From assembly GCA_016841185.1 (NCBI GenBank), contig JAENZQ010000011.1, positions 1 to 64,000 of the forward strand: a stretch of 64,000 nt of DNA. The letters run 5' to 3'. This document shows positions 20,563 through 29,217 of this stretch, piece after piece (positions within the stretch are counted from its first letter, which is position 1; each line of letters begins with the position of its first letter). The notes beneath the pieces are model-generated. The model ran no database searches. It was not told where the DNA came from and was given only the letters and a program-made list of their open reading frames with translations. The position numbers and the translations under genes are program-made. The stretch comes from Anaerovorax odorimutans (lineage in GTDB: Bacteria; Bacillota; Clostridia; Peptostreptococcales; JAAYPU01).

Positions 20563-20724
20563 TTACTCGACTTTTACCATCTGTTCTTCTTTGTGTTTAT
20601 AAACATTATTTTTAAGCCTCTCTATTCTGAACGGTTTCCCATGCATAGGATATATCATCTTAACATTTTCCCTGATCAGCCTTTCCCAATTCTTGTAATA
20701 TCGGTTTAAATCCGTATAAGTAAC
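20563..20724 (-). pseudogene. C-terminal relic of an MBL-fold metallohydrolase
   Basis: Minus-strand translation VTYTDLNRYYKNWERLIRENVKMIYPMHGKPFRIERLKNNVYKHKEEQMVKVE*; no start, in-frame stop upstream. Confidence 0.6.
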
Positions 20725-20738
20725 TTTTTATTGAAAAG

Positions 20739-20766
20739 TTGAACATAATGTTTTATGCTGTAATAT
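20739..20766 (+). promoter_or_regulatory. Sigma-70-type promoter for the DtxR-family gene
   Basis: TTGAAC-N16-TAATAT immediately preceding box C. Confidence 0.5.
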
Positions 20767-20782
20767 GTTAGGATATACTAAC
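20767..20782. promoter_or_regulatory. DtxR-type operator candidate (box C), upstream of the DtxR-family gene
   Basis: GTTAGGATATACTAAC directly after -10 TAATAT. Confidence 0.6.
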
Positions 20783-21004
20783 TCTTCTTTATTTTAATTT
20801 ACATCATTGGATAAGATATGTCAACAATACTAATTTTTTTCAGCTTACTTTCCATCGGATTATATTGTAACAAATTACTCTTTATTTTAGTTTCATAACA
20901 GGGTATAATAAAAATGTTAGAAGGTTGAAACTTTGCTGTTGAAATTATATACATCTTATATCTTAGGCCCCAGCAGCAGTGAAAAATCATACGGAGGAAA
21001 ATGA

Positions 21005-21391
21005 ATGAATAATCTTACATTTACAATGGAAAATTACCTGGAAGCAATATATGAATTATCACGAGATGGCGAAGGTGCAAGGGTATCCGATATTGCCGAG
21101 AGATTAGGTGTTACAAAAGCAAGCACCAACAGCGCCATGTCGACACTTTCTCAAAAAGGGCTTGTCGTCAATGAAAAATATAAAGAGGTATTTCTTACTT
21201 CTGCCGGGCTTAAATTGGCCAAATCCACTTCAGATAAGCATCGGGTTATCCGGAAGTTCTTTATAGAAGTTTTAAAAATTGATACTATCATTGCCGATGA
21301 AGATGCCTGTGCAATCGAACATGTTATCAGCAGAGATTCTGTTTATGCAATGCAGCAGTTTCTTTCTGATTTTAGAAAGGAGGAAAAATAG
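21005..21391 (+). CDS. DtxR/MntR-family metal-dependent transcriptional regulator
   Basis: FTMENYLEAIYELSRDGEGARVSDIAERLGVTKASTNSAMSTLSQKGLV; HRVIRKFFIEVL; two-domain length (128 aa). Confidence 0.92.
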   Translation: MNNLTFTMENYLEAIYELSRDGEGARVSDIAERLGVTKASTNSAMSTLSQKGLVVNEKYKEVFLTSAGLKLAKSTSDKHRVIRKFFIEVLKIDTIIADEDACAIEHVISRDSVYAMQQFLSDFRKEEK

Positions 21392-21403
21392 TTATTTTTA
21401 TTG

Positions 21404-23434
21404 CTATTTTTCAATTCCATATTTTCTTGCTTTAGCAGCAATTGTCTTATGAGTTAGCCCTAAAGCCTTGGCTGCAGCATTATAGCTTGAATATTTTTCT
21501 AAAGCCATTTTGATGATTTGTTTTTCATATTCCTCCCAGGGAAGAATAATCTTTTGAGAAAAACCGCCCGAAGCTTTTTCCTGATTGATATCGGCCTCTT
21601 GCCTAAAATAAATAGGCAAATCTTGTATTTCAATATATGGTTTCTCTATTAGGATCGTAATTCTTTCGATAATATTTTCCAATTCCCTTACATTGCCCGG
21701 CCATCTATAACTCATCAATACCTCAAGGGCATCACTTCTAATTCCTTTTATTTCTTTTCCTGATTCTTTGCTTGCTTGTTGTAAAAAATGTTCTACTAAA
21801 AGGGGGATATCCTCTTTCCGCTCCCTTAAAGGTACTAATATAATGGGAATAACATTTAAACGATAGTACAGATCTTCACGAAATTCACCCCGAGCTACCA
21901 TTTCCTCTAAATCCTTATTGGTAGCAGCGATAATTCTCACATCTACCTTAATTGTTTCCTCCCCGCCAACTCTTTCAAATTCTCTTTTTTGCAGAACCCG
22001 GAGTAATTTAGCCTCCATATTTTTGTCCAATTCACCGATCTCGTCTAAAAAAATAGTACCTTTATGGGCAAGTTCAAATTTTCCTAACCGTCTTTTAAAA
22101 GCTCCGGTAAAAGCACCTTTTTCATGTCCAAACAGCTCACTTTCCAGCAAATTTTCCGGTATGGCAGCACAATTCACTCTTATAAACGGCCCGTCGGCTC
22201 TGGGTCCAATATAATGAATACCCTCTGCTACCAATTCTTTTCCTGTTCCGCTTTCTCCGCGAATAAGTACTGTTGCCAAACTCTCAGCCGCTTTTTCGGC
22301 TATTGCCAACGCATCCACAATCTTTCCGCTAATGCCAATTATTTTTTTAAAAGCAGGATTCGTTTTTTTTGTCCTTTTGAGTTCCATCTCTAAATATTCA
22401 GCCTTCGCAGTAGCTTTATCCATATTTTCTATTAAAATTTGAATTTCCGTAATATCTTTTATTACAGAAACGCATCCGGCAACTTCTCCATCAACCATAA
22501 TTGGGCTGACATTGGCAACTATAGTCGTATTATTTGCCTTCTTACTTATACTTCCAAATATCGCTCTCCCGGATTGGAGAACTTTCTTTCGGGCACCCTG
22601 AGGAGAAATGTATGTGATATTTTTTCCGATCAATTGCTCTGAAGTTTGTCCTACGATACGCAAATAGGCCGGATTAACATAAGTAATATATCCATCTTTA
22701 TCCAGCACGCAAATACCGTCCTGGACAGTTTCCAATATCAGATGCAACCTCTCTTTCAATTCTCTGACACTTTGTAATTCACCGGTCATCTTCTCCAGTT
22801 TGGAAATGTCCTGAAAAATTGCTACAGCTCCCTTTACTTGTCCATCAACAAAAATTGGAGTTTTATCGGTAATAATAACTGAATTTCCGATAATTTGCCG
22901 ACACCCTAATTTCGGAATAATTGAATTATTTGAAACCCGTAACTGAAAATCGGGAATGACCTCATACACTTTTTTCCCAATTGCTTCTTTAGCGGAAAGT
23001 CCTGTGATTTTTTCTGCCGCCGGATTGAATACAGTAATTATTTCATTTTCATCGATTACGATCAATCCATTGGCAATATTATTAAAGACCTGCTCAGAAG
23101 TAATTGAACTATTATGCAGGAGATTATCCACCTGATTAAAGGTTTGTATATCTTTAACCTCAAAATCGCTTTCCAGAAAATCCACCATTTCTTTCTCAAC
23201 GAAATCAAGGGTTTCATCATTAGCTGAAACCCAAACTTCATCTCCTTTTTTGATTTGCAGGGAAACAAGGAGCATCAAGCTCCCGGCAGGTATTTTTTTA
23301 TATTCTTTATAATGAAAATATAAAGATGTGTGGTGTTTAAACTGTAATGCATTGGCCTTTTGTACTACCATAGCTGCTACTCTGGTATGCAACCCCTTTT
23401 CATGCTTAATGACTGCTTTTTCCATATAAAACAT
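21404..23434 (-). CDS. Sigma-54-dependent activator with HPr-like N-terminal domain, two PAS domains, AAA+ domain, TyrR-type HTH
   Basis: KHEKGLHTRVAAMVVQKAN (HPr-like), GESGTGKELVAEGIHYIG, ELFGHEKGAFTGAFKRR, C-terminal YNAAAKALGLTHKTIAAKARKYGI. Confidence 0.92.
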   Translation of the reverse strand: MFYMEKAVIKHEKGLHTRVAAMVVQKANALQFKHHTSLYFHYKEYKKIPAGSLMLLVSLQIKKGDEVWVSANDETLDFVEKEMVDFLESDFEVKDIQTFNQVDNLLHNSSITSEQVFNNIANGLIVIDENEIITVFNPAAEKITGLSAKEAIGKKVYEVIPDFQLRVSNNSIIPKLGCRQIIGNSVIITDKTPIFVDGQVKGAVAIFQDISKLEKMTGELQSVRELKERLHLILETVQDGICVLDKDGYITYVNPAYLRIVGQTSEQLIGKNITYISPQGARKKVLQSGRAIFGSISKKANNTTIVANVSPIMVDGEVAGCVSVIKDITEIQILIENMDKATAKAEYLEMELKRTKKTNPAFKKIIGISGKIVDALAIAEKAAESLATVLIRGESGTGKELVAEGIHYIGPRADGPFIRVNCAAIPENLLESELFGHEKGAFTGAFKRRLGKFELAHKGTIFLDEIGELDKNMEAKLLRVLQKREFERVGGEETIKVDVRIIAATNKDLEEMVARGEFREDLYYRLNVIPIILVPLRERKEDIPLLVEHFLQQASKESGKEIKGIRSDALEVLMSYRWPGNVRELENIIERITILIEKPYIEIQDLPIYFRQEADINQEKASGGFSQKIILPWEEYEKQIIKMALEKYSSYNAAAKALGLTHKTIAAKARKYGIEK

Positions 23435-23510
23435 TCCTTTAAATCTTTAATATCCGGCATTATCACAGCAAAAAAATCATTTGTAATTATAATTATAATC
23501 AATATTCTTA

Positions 23511-23771
23511 TTAATTGAAATTGCCTTTTATCAAATCAATAAGTGTCAATACTGCTTGTTCCTCATCCGGCCCCTCTGCACAAACTATTATTTCGGTACC
23601 TTTAGTAATCGATAAGGACATTACCTGTAATATTGATTTTGCATTGGCTTTTTTCTGGCCCTTTAATATTGTAATTCCCGATTGAAATTTTGATCCTGTC
23701 TGAACAAATTTCGCCGCAGGTCTTGCATGTAATCCTTCCTCATTCTCAACAATAATCTTTTGCGAATACAT
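23511..23771 (-). CDS. ptsH: HPr phosphocarrier protein
   Basis: NEEGLHARPAAKFVQTG; NAKSILQVMSLSITKG. Confidence 0.93.
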   Translation of the reverse strand: MYSQKIIVENEEGLHARPAAKFVQTGSKFQSGITILKGQKKANAKSILQVMSLSITKGTEIIVCAEGPDEEQAVLTLIDLIKGNFN

Positions 23772-23773
23772 TC

Positions 23774-25510
23774 TTAATCCTCCTTGCTTAGAAAATCTCT
23801 TGCACTTTCTTTTGCATAATTTATGATTTCTTCAGTTTCAGATAACATTAAAGCATGCTGAGCAACCTTTTTTGACTGTTCATATGAAACATTTCTGATT
23901 ATTCTTTTGATTGTCGGCATTGCTGAAGGACTCATGCTTAATTCATCTATTCCCAATCCTATGAGAATCATCGATGCCAAAGGATCGCCGGCTATTTCAC
24001 CGCAGATTCCCGTCGTTTTTCCATATCTATGTGAAACATCGATTACATTTTTGATTAAACGAAGAATCCCCGGATGAAACGGTTGATAAAGATGGCTTAC
24101 CTTTTCATTTATCCTGTCAACAGCCAATGTATACTGGCATAAATCATTTGTGCCTATACTAAAGAAATCTACCTCCGGAATAATAATATCTGCTGTAATT
24201 GCCGCACCCGGAGTTTCCACCATGATACCTACTTCAATATCTTTATCAAAGTTAATCCCTTCATCGGCTAATTCCTGCTTTACTTCAGATAAAATCAGAT
24301 TGGCGCTTCTAACTTCATCAACAGCAGAAATCATAGGGTACATGATCCGTACTTTTCCAAAAGCACTTGCCCTTAAGATAGCCCTTAATTGAGTTCTAAA
24401 AATGTCCGGGCGGTCAAGGCAGATCCTGATAGCCCTCCATCCTAAAAAAGGATTCATTTCATCAGGGAGGTTGAGATAAGGGATATTTTTATCCCCGCCA
24501 ATATCTAAAGTTCGTATAATAGCCGGTTTACCCTTCAACCCTTCCGCTACTTCTTTATAACTTAAAAATTGGTTTTCTTCATCAGGAAAATCAGTCCTAT
24601 CCATATATAAAAATTCTGTCCGGTATAAGCCTATTCCTTCACCGCCGTTAGATATTACAGCCGTTAATTCTTCAGGGGTACCTATATTGGCATTCAACCC
24701 TACTTTTTTACCATCAAGAGTAACTGCAGGAAGGTCAATAAACCTTTGTAAGCGATTTCTTTTCTCTGTGTAGCCTTTCAATTTAGACGAATACACCCGC
24801 ATCTGATTCTCATCAGGATCAATAATGAGCTCTCCTTCAATACCATCTAATATGACAAAATCGTCATTTTTTACCTTTTCAAGTATATTTCCGAGCCCTA
24901 AAACAGCCGGAATTTCCAGGCTTCTGGCCATAATAGCCGTATGGGATGTTTTACCTCCTATAGATGTAGCAATACCCAGTACACAGCTCTTATCTAATAA
25001 AGAAGTATCCGAAGGCGTAAGATCATGCGCAACTATCACTACTTTCTCATTTAGACTTTGTAAAGAGTCAACTGAAATCCCTAAGATATTTCTGATCAGT
25101 CTTTCCCCTACATCCTTGATATCTATTCTTCTATCCTTTAAATAATCATCTTCAATATTTTGAAAAATATCGATGAACTTATTGACTGTTTTTTCCGCTG
25201 CATATGCTGCATTTATTCTTTCTTCTTCAATTAACTTTTTTATGTCTTCTAAAAATACCGGATCTGTTAATATCATCATATGCGCATCAAAAACTTCTGC
25301 CTGATCTTCATCAAGCTCGTTAGAAGCCTTTTTTCTGATATTTGATAATTGTTCTTTGGTCAATATCAAAGCATCATTAAATTTCTCCATTTCAACTGTT
25401 GTTGTTCCCTTATGAATAGTATCTCTTTCAATCTGCACCTTTTCCTTAGTATATAGAAATACTTTCCCCATAACAATACCTTCAGATGCTGCTATTCCTT
25501 TATAGATCAT
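23774..25510 (-). CDS. ptsI: PTS enzyme I
   Basis: GGKTSHTAIMARSLEIPAVLG; GEGIGLYRTEFLYMDR; GICGEIAGDP. Confidence 0.95.
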   Translation of the reverse strand: MIYKGIAASEGIVMGKVFLYTKEKVQIERDTIHKGTTTVEMEKFNDALILTKEQLSNIRKKASNELDEDQAEVFDAHMMILTDPVFLEDIKKLIEEERINAAYAAEKTVNKFIDIFQNIEDDYLKDRRIDIKDVGERLIRNILGISVDSLQSLNEKVVIVAHDLTPSDTSLLDKSCVLGIATSIGGKTSHTAIMARSLEIPAVLGLGNILEKVKNDDFVILDGIEGELIIDPDENQMRVYSSKLKGYTEKRNRLQRFIDLPAVTLDGKKVGLNANIGTPEELTAVISNGGEGIGLYRTEFLYMDRTDFPDEENQFLSYKEVAEGLKGKPAIIRTLDIGGDKNIPYLNLPDEMNPFLGWRAIRICLDRPDIFRTQLRAILRASAFGKVRIMYPMISAVDEVRSANLILSEVKQELADEGINFDKDIEVGIMVETPGAAITADIIIPEVDFFSIGTNDLCQYTLAVDRINEKVSHLYQPFHPGILRLIKNVIDVSHRYGKTTGICGEIAGDPLASMILIGLGIDELSMSPSAMPTIKRIIRNVSYEQSKKVAQHALMLSETEEIINYAKESARDFLSKED

Positions 25511-25532
25511 TATTACACACCTCTTATGTCTC

Positions 25533-25925
25533 TCAATTCATTTTATTAATAGACAGGTCCTTTAGAACATCCTTTATTTCCTTTAGATTTTTGTTGAGGC
25601 TGATTTCCACAACTGCAGTTATTGCCCCTTCTACAATAGCGGCATCGAGAATAACCACATTTTTTTGTTGCTCTTCAGGAAGGCACTCTACAGCCAGCTC
25701 TGTGCTCATCAAAGCACTGCCTAAATCAAACAGAATTATTACACCTTCCGAGGAATAGACTTCATTTATTGCACGAGTCACCTGTTCGGCATTCGTACCC
25801 AGACGGCCGTCATTTGTTCCTGCAGCAATTGCAATTGGTACAGGTTCAGGTGTCATTTGACTTGCCAGCTTTCTTATGCCTTGTGCAATTTCAATACAAT
25901 GGGATACTATAACTAAACCAACCAT
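25533..25925 (-). CDS. dhaM: PTS-dependent dihydroxyacetone kinase phosphotransfer subunit (EIIA-Man-like domain only)
   Basis: MVGLVIVSHCIEIAQGIRKLASQM...LFDLGSALMSTELA. Confidence 0.93.
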   Translation of the reverse strand: MVGLVIVSHCIEIAQGIRKLASQMTPEPVPIAIAAGTNDGRLGTNAEQVTRAINEVYSSEGVIILFDLGSALMSTELAVECLPEEQQKNVVILDAAIVEGAITAVVEISLNKNLKEIKDVLKDLSINKMN

Positions 25926-25954
25926 TGTTATCTCTCCAATCCAAGTTTTTTAAA

Positions 25955-26602
25955 TTAATCCTTTATATTTCTTATTGTTTTATAAATTGTATCTAAAATC
26001 AAATAGCTGGAAACAGCACCCGGATCTTGATGTCCGATACTTCTCTCTCCTAAATAACTTGCCCGTCCTTTTTTGGCTGCAATCTTCTCGGTGTATTGTA
26101 CACCTTGAAGCGCTGCATCTTTGACTTTTTTCAAAATATCTTCTATCGGTTGATTTTCTTCAACTGCCTGATATAAGGTGTTATAAGCTGGCTCCAGAGC
26201 ATCCAGCATCGTCTTATCTCCGGGAACAGCTTTACCGCGCATTTTTATTCCTTCAACAGCCTCCTCCATTATTTTCACAAAATCATGAAGGTCAATTTCA
26301 TTCTTTCCGGCTACAACTACTGCGGCTTTCATAAAAGCCGTTCCATATAATGGGCCTGATGCACCGCCAACGTTAGAAACCAGTGTCATCCCCACCGTCT
26401 TTAGAATATGACCGATATCCTCTGTTTGTATATCGTCTAATTTTTTTGTTACCGCCGTAAAGCCTTTATTCATATTGATTCCATGGTCTCCATCCCCAAT
26501 AGCGCCATCCAATTCGGTCAACAGTGTTTTATGTTCCTCTAATGTTTTTCCAATCTCTTTCAGCAATAAAATCGTTTGATTACTGGTTAAACTCATTATC
26601 AA
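25955..26602 (-). CDS. dhaL: Dihydroxyacetone kinase subunit L
   Basis: LTELDGAIGDGDHGINMNKGF; GRASYLGERSIGHQDPGAVSS. Confidence 0.95.
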   Translation of the reverse strand: MIMSLTSNQTILLLKEIGKTLEEHKTLLTELDGAIGDGDHGINMNKGFTAVTKKLDDIQTEDIGHILKTVGMTLVSNVGGASGPLYGTAFMKAAVVVAGKNEIDLHDFVKIMEEAVEGIKMRGKAVPGDKTMLDALEPAYNTLYQAVEENQPIEDILKKVKDAALQGVQYTEKIAAKKGRASYLGERSIGHQDPGAVSSYLILDTIYKTIRNIKD

Positions 26603-26677
26603 GTCCCTCCTTAATACTTATATGATATGGATAATAAGGGTAGTATAATAATTATACTACCCCTCAAGGATTGATCT

Positions 26678-27676
26678 TTAAAGAACTTTAAATGCCGGAG
26701 TATCAGCCTTAGCATCCAGAAGAGACTTTAATTCTTCATCCAATTTAAGGATGGATACAGAACAGCCGGCCATTTCCAACGAAGTCATATAATTCCCTAT
26801 AAATGTTTTGTAGACCTTGACGCCTTTTTCTTTTAAGGTCGCATTTACTTTTTTATTTACAACATATAACTCCATTAAAGGCGTCGCTCCCAGTCCATTG
26901 ATCATTACGGCAACTTCATCATGAGATTGCAAAGGTTTATCACCTAAAATTTTTGATAGCAACTGTTCTGCTATTTCATCTGCTGATTTTATTTTTGTCC
27001 GGTGGGTGCCTGGTTCACCGTGGATCCCCATGCCAACCTCCATTTCATCCTCTCCAAGAGTAAAATTAGCCTTACCGGCAGCAGGAACGATACATGGCGA
27101 CAAAGCGATTCCCATACTGGAGGTATTGGCAATTACCTTTTCCGCTACAGCTTTTACTTCGCTCAAAGAACCTTTTGCTTCCGCTTTTGCACCGGCAATT
27201 TTATGGACAAATATTGTTCCGGCAATACCACGCCGTCCGGTGGTATAGGTGCTGTTTTCTACAGCCACATCATCATTAACAACGACACTATCCACTTTAA
27301 TGTCTTCCGCCTCAGCCATCTCCTGAGCCATCTCGAAATTCATAACATCTCCCGTGTAATTTTTAATAACTAAAAGAACACCTGCCTCATCGGCTACTGC
27401 TTTTATGGCTTCATAAATCTGATCGGGAGTTGGTGAGGTAAATACATCTCCTGCAACTGCCGCATCTAGCATTCCTTTCCCGACAAAACCTCCATGTGCC
27501 GGTTCATGCCCACTGCCGCCGCCGCTGACTAAAGCAACCTTTTGGGATGCCGCAGTATCTTTGCGTACAACAACATTAAAATTATCCAGCTTTTTTAAAT
27601 ACTCCGGATGAGCTGCTGACATTCCGGTAAGCATATCAGCAACAACATTTTCAGGCTTGTTAATTATTTTTTTCAT
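26678..27676 (-). CDS. dhaK: Dihydroxyacetone kinase subunit K
   Basis: MKKIINKPENVVADMLTGMSAAHPEY; ALVSGGGSGHEPAHGGFVGKGMLDAAVAGDVFTSPTPDQI. Confidence 0.96.
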   Translation of the reverse strand: MKKIINKPENVVADMLTGMSAAHPEYLKKLDNFNVVVRKDTAASQKVALVSGGGSGHEPAHGGFVGKGMLDAAVAGDVFTSPTPDQIYEAIKAVADEAGVLLVIKNYTGDVMNFEMAQEMAEAEDIKVDSVVVNDDVAVENSTYTTGRRGIAGTIFVHKIAGAKAEAKGSLSEVKAVAEKVIANTSSMGIALSPCIVPAAGKANFTLGEDEMEVGMGIHGEPGTHRTKIKSADEIAEQLLSKILGDKPLQSHDEVAVMINGLGATPLMELYVVNKKVNATLKEKGVKVYKTFIGNYMTSLEMAGCSVSILKLDEELKSLLDAKADTPAFKVL

Positions 27677-27880
27677 TTTAAATCGCCCCTCTTTTATTTT
27701 TTCATCAACCTATTTTGTAAATATTATAACTTAATATCCACATATTTCAAAGTCTGGAAAGCCACAGCTGTTAAGTAATCTGCTTCGAATGAACATATAC
27801 ATAAATCACGCATTATGACATATTCAAATAACGCTCCACATTCTATGGCTCCTTCACGAATCTATTGATGATCGATTTCT

Positions 27881-28705
27881 TTATGAGGATACTTCCTCCG
27901 ATATAACATCGTCTTTTTTGACTAACCATTTCGTAACACAAAAATCATATGTGAAAATTCCAAAAAGTCCGCCTGCAAGAGGTCCAATAATGGGACCCAC
28001 CAGCCACCAAATCCCATCAAACATACCTTTTGTTCCAATCAGCATACCAAGAACACGCGGTCCAAAATCACGAGCAGGGTTAATCATGTAACCGCTTGGT
28101 CCACCCAGCGAGAGGCCTACCGCTAATACTGCAAAACCTACGAAAAGCGGGCCAAGATTGGCGCCAACTCCCAGATTTTTTGCATCAAAAGCGGCCAAAA
28201 TTCCCCACAGGAGCACAGCCGTTCCCGCAGCCTCCGCTATTGTCGCAGTAAGAATTGAATATGAGCCAACAGCGGTTCGCACAGCCGTATCTCCCCACCA
28301 AGCCTGGCTAAAAACCGATCCGGGGCCACCTGTCCATACATTTGGGAATCCGGCTGCCACAAGGCCATCTCTATATACCAAAAATAAAACGACCGCACCT
28401 AAAAAAGCACCGATGGTTTGTGCAACCCAAAACGGAATCACCTTAGACCAGGGGAAGCCGCGTTTAACCGCCATGGCAAATGTAACGGCAGGATTTAGGT
28501 GTCCGCCGGATACGCCCCCCACCACATATACAGCCACGACTACCGCAAAACACCAGCCGAAACAGATGGTCAGCCAGTTCCATCCTGCTGCAGATGCCAT
28601 ACGAGGGGCAAGTCCCACGTTGACAACACCTCCGACTCCGAGCAGCACCAAAATTGCAGTACCAAAAGTTTCAGCGACAAGTTCGCCGAGAAGTTTATTT
28701 TTCAA
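27881..28705 (-). CDS. glpF: MIP-family glycerol facilitator/aquaporin
   Basis: GGHLNPAVTFA and INPARDFGPR; TTG start with RBS aaaggaggtagaaataa. Confidence 0.92.
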   Translation of the reverse strand: MKNKLLGELVAETFGTAILVLLGVGGVVNVGLAPRMASAAGWNWLTICFGWCFAVVVAVYVVGGVSGGHLNPAVTFAMAVKRGFPWSKVIPFWVAQTIGAFLGAVVLFLVYRDGLVAAGFPNVWTGGPGSVFSQAWWGDTAVRTAVGSYSILTATIAEAAGTAVLLWGILAAFDAKNLGVGANLGPLFVGFAVLAVGLSLGGPSGYMINPARDFGPRVLGMLIGTKGMFDGIWWLVGPIIGPLAGGLFGIFTYDFCVTKWLVKKDDVISEEVSS

Positions 28706-28769
28706 TTATTTCTACCTCCTTTGATTCTAATATAGGGATCATACAGATCAAGACGAAAGATGTCTGCAT
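28695..28769 (-). CDS. 24-aa leader ORF overlapping the glpF start (MQTSFVLICMIPILESKEVEIIEK)
   Basis: RBS gaaaggaggtgatt-ATG; stop codon lies inside the first glpF codons in another frame. Confidence 0.5.
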   Translation of the reverse strand: MQTSFVLICMIPILESKEVEIIEK

Positions 28770-28960
28770 AATCACCTCCTTTCAATTACATGTAAGTTTA
28801 ATCTCATGTGCTACACCGAAAAAAATATGAATGGAAAATTGTTCTTTCATCTCCCGAACTCAAATAAATATATATAACCCCTTATTGTTTTTTCATGTTG
28901 TTTTGTCATCTTTAAAAAGTGATTTTGCAAGATAGAATCACTACACTTCTAATTAGTATC

Positions 28961-28975
28961 GCAAAATTTATGCCA
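28961..28975 (-). promoter_or_regulatory. Sigma-54 (-24/-12) promoter driving glpF and possibly the dha-pts genes
   Basis: Minus strand TGGCAT-AAATT-TTGC; GG and GC separated by exactly 10 nt. Confidence 0.75.
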
Positions 28976-29041
28976 TTCTAAAAATAGCTGCTATTAGTGC
29001 TTTCAGGCATAATGAACGTATGAACGATATTTGTATTTCGG

Positions 29042-29080
29042 AAAAAATACCAATAAATCATAATTTCATTGGTATTTTTT
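29042..29080. promoter_or_regulatory. 13-bp perfect inverted repeat (terminator or enhancer-binding site)
   Basis: aaaaaataccaat-aaatcataatttc-attggtatttttt. Confidence 0.5.
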
Positions 29081-29141
29081 ACCACCCTGTTCTTTTTTCC
29101 CATAATGAAAACCGGATATGTCAATAAAGCATTAGAATAAT

Positions 29142-29174
29142 AAAAAAAGGCCCTGATTTTTCGGACCTTTTTTT
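29142..29174 (-). terminator. Rho-independent terminator of the FAD-reductase operon
   Basis: aaaaaaaggccctgatttttcggaccttttttt. Confidence 0.65.
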
Positions 29175-29217
29175 AAAAAATATAGGAGTTTTATTTATTA
29201 GGCAGCAATACTGCGGC

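Noticed and set aside
20799-20990. 63-aa minus-strand ORF upstream of the DtxR-family gene
   Set aside because: Opposite the predicted 5' leader of the regulator; no RBS or motif
28158-28724. 188-aa + strand ORF opposite glpF
   Set aside because: Antisense to a clear MIP-family gene; composition (Pro/Thr/Ala-rich) is typical of a shadow frame
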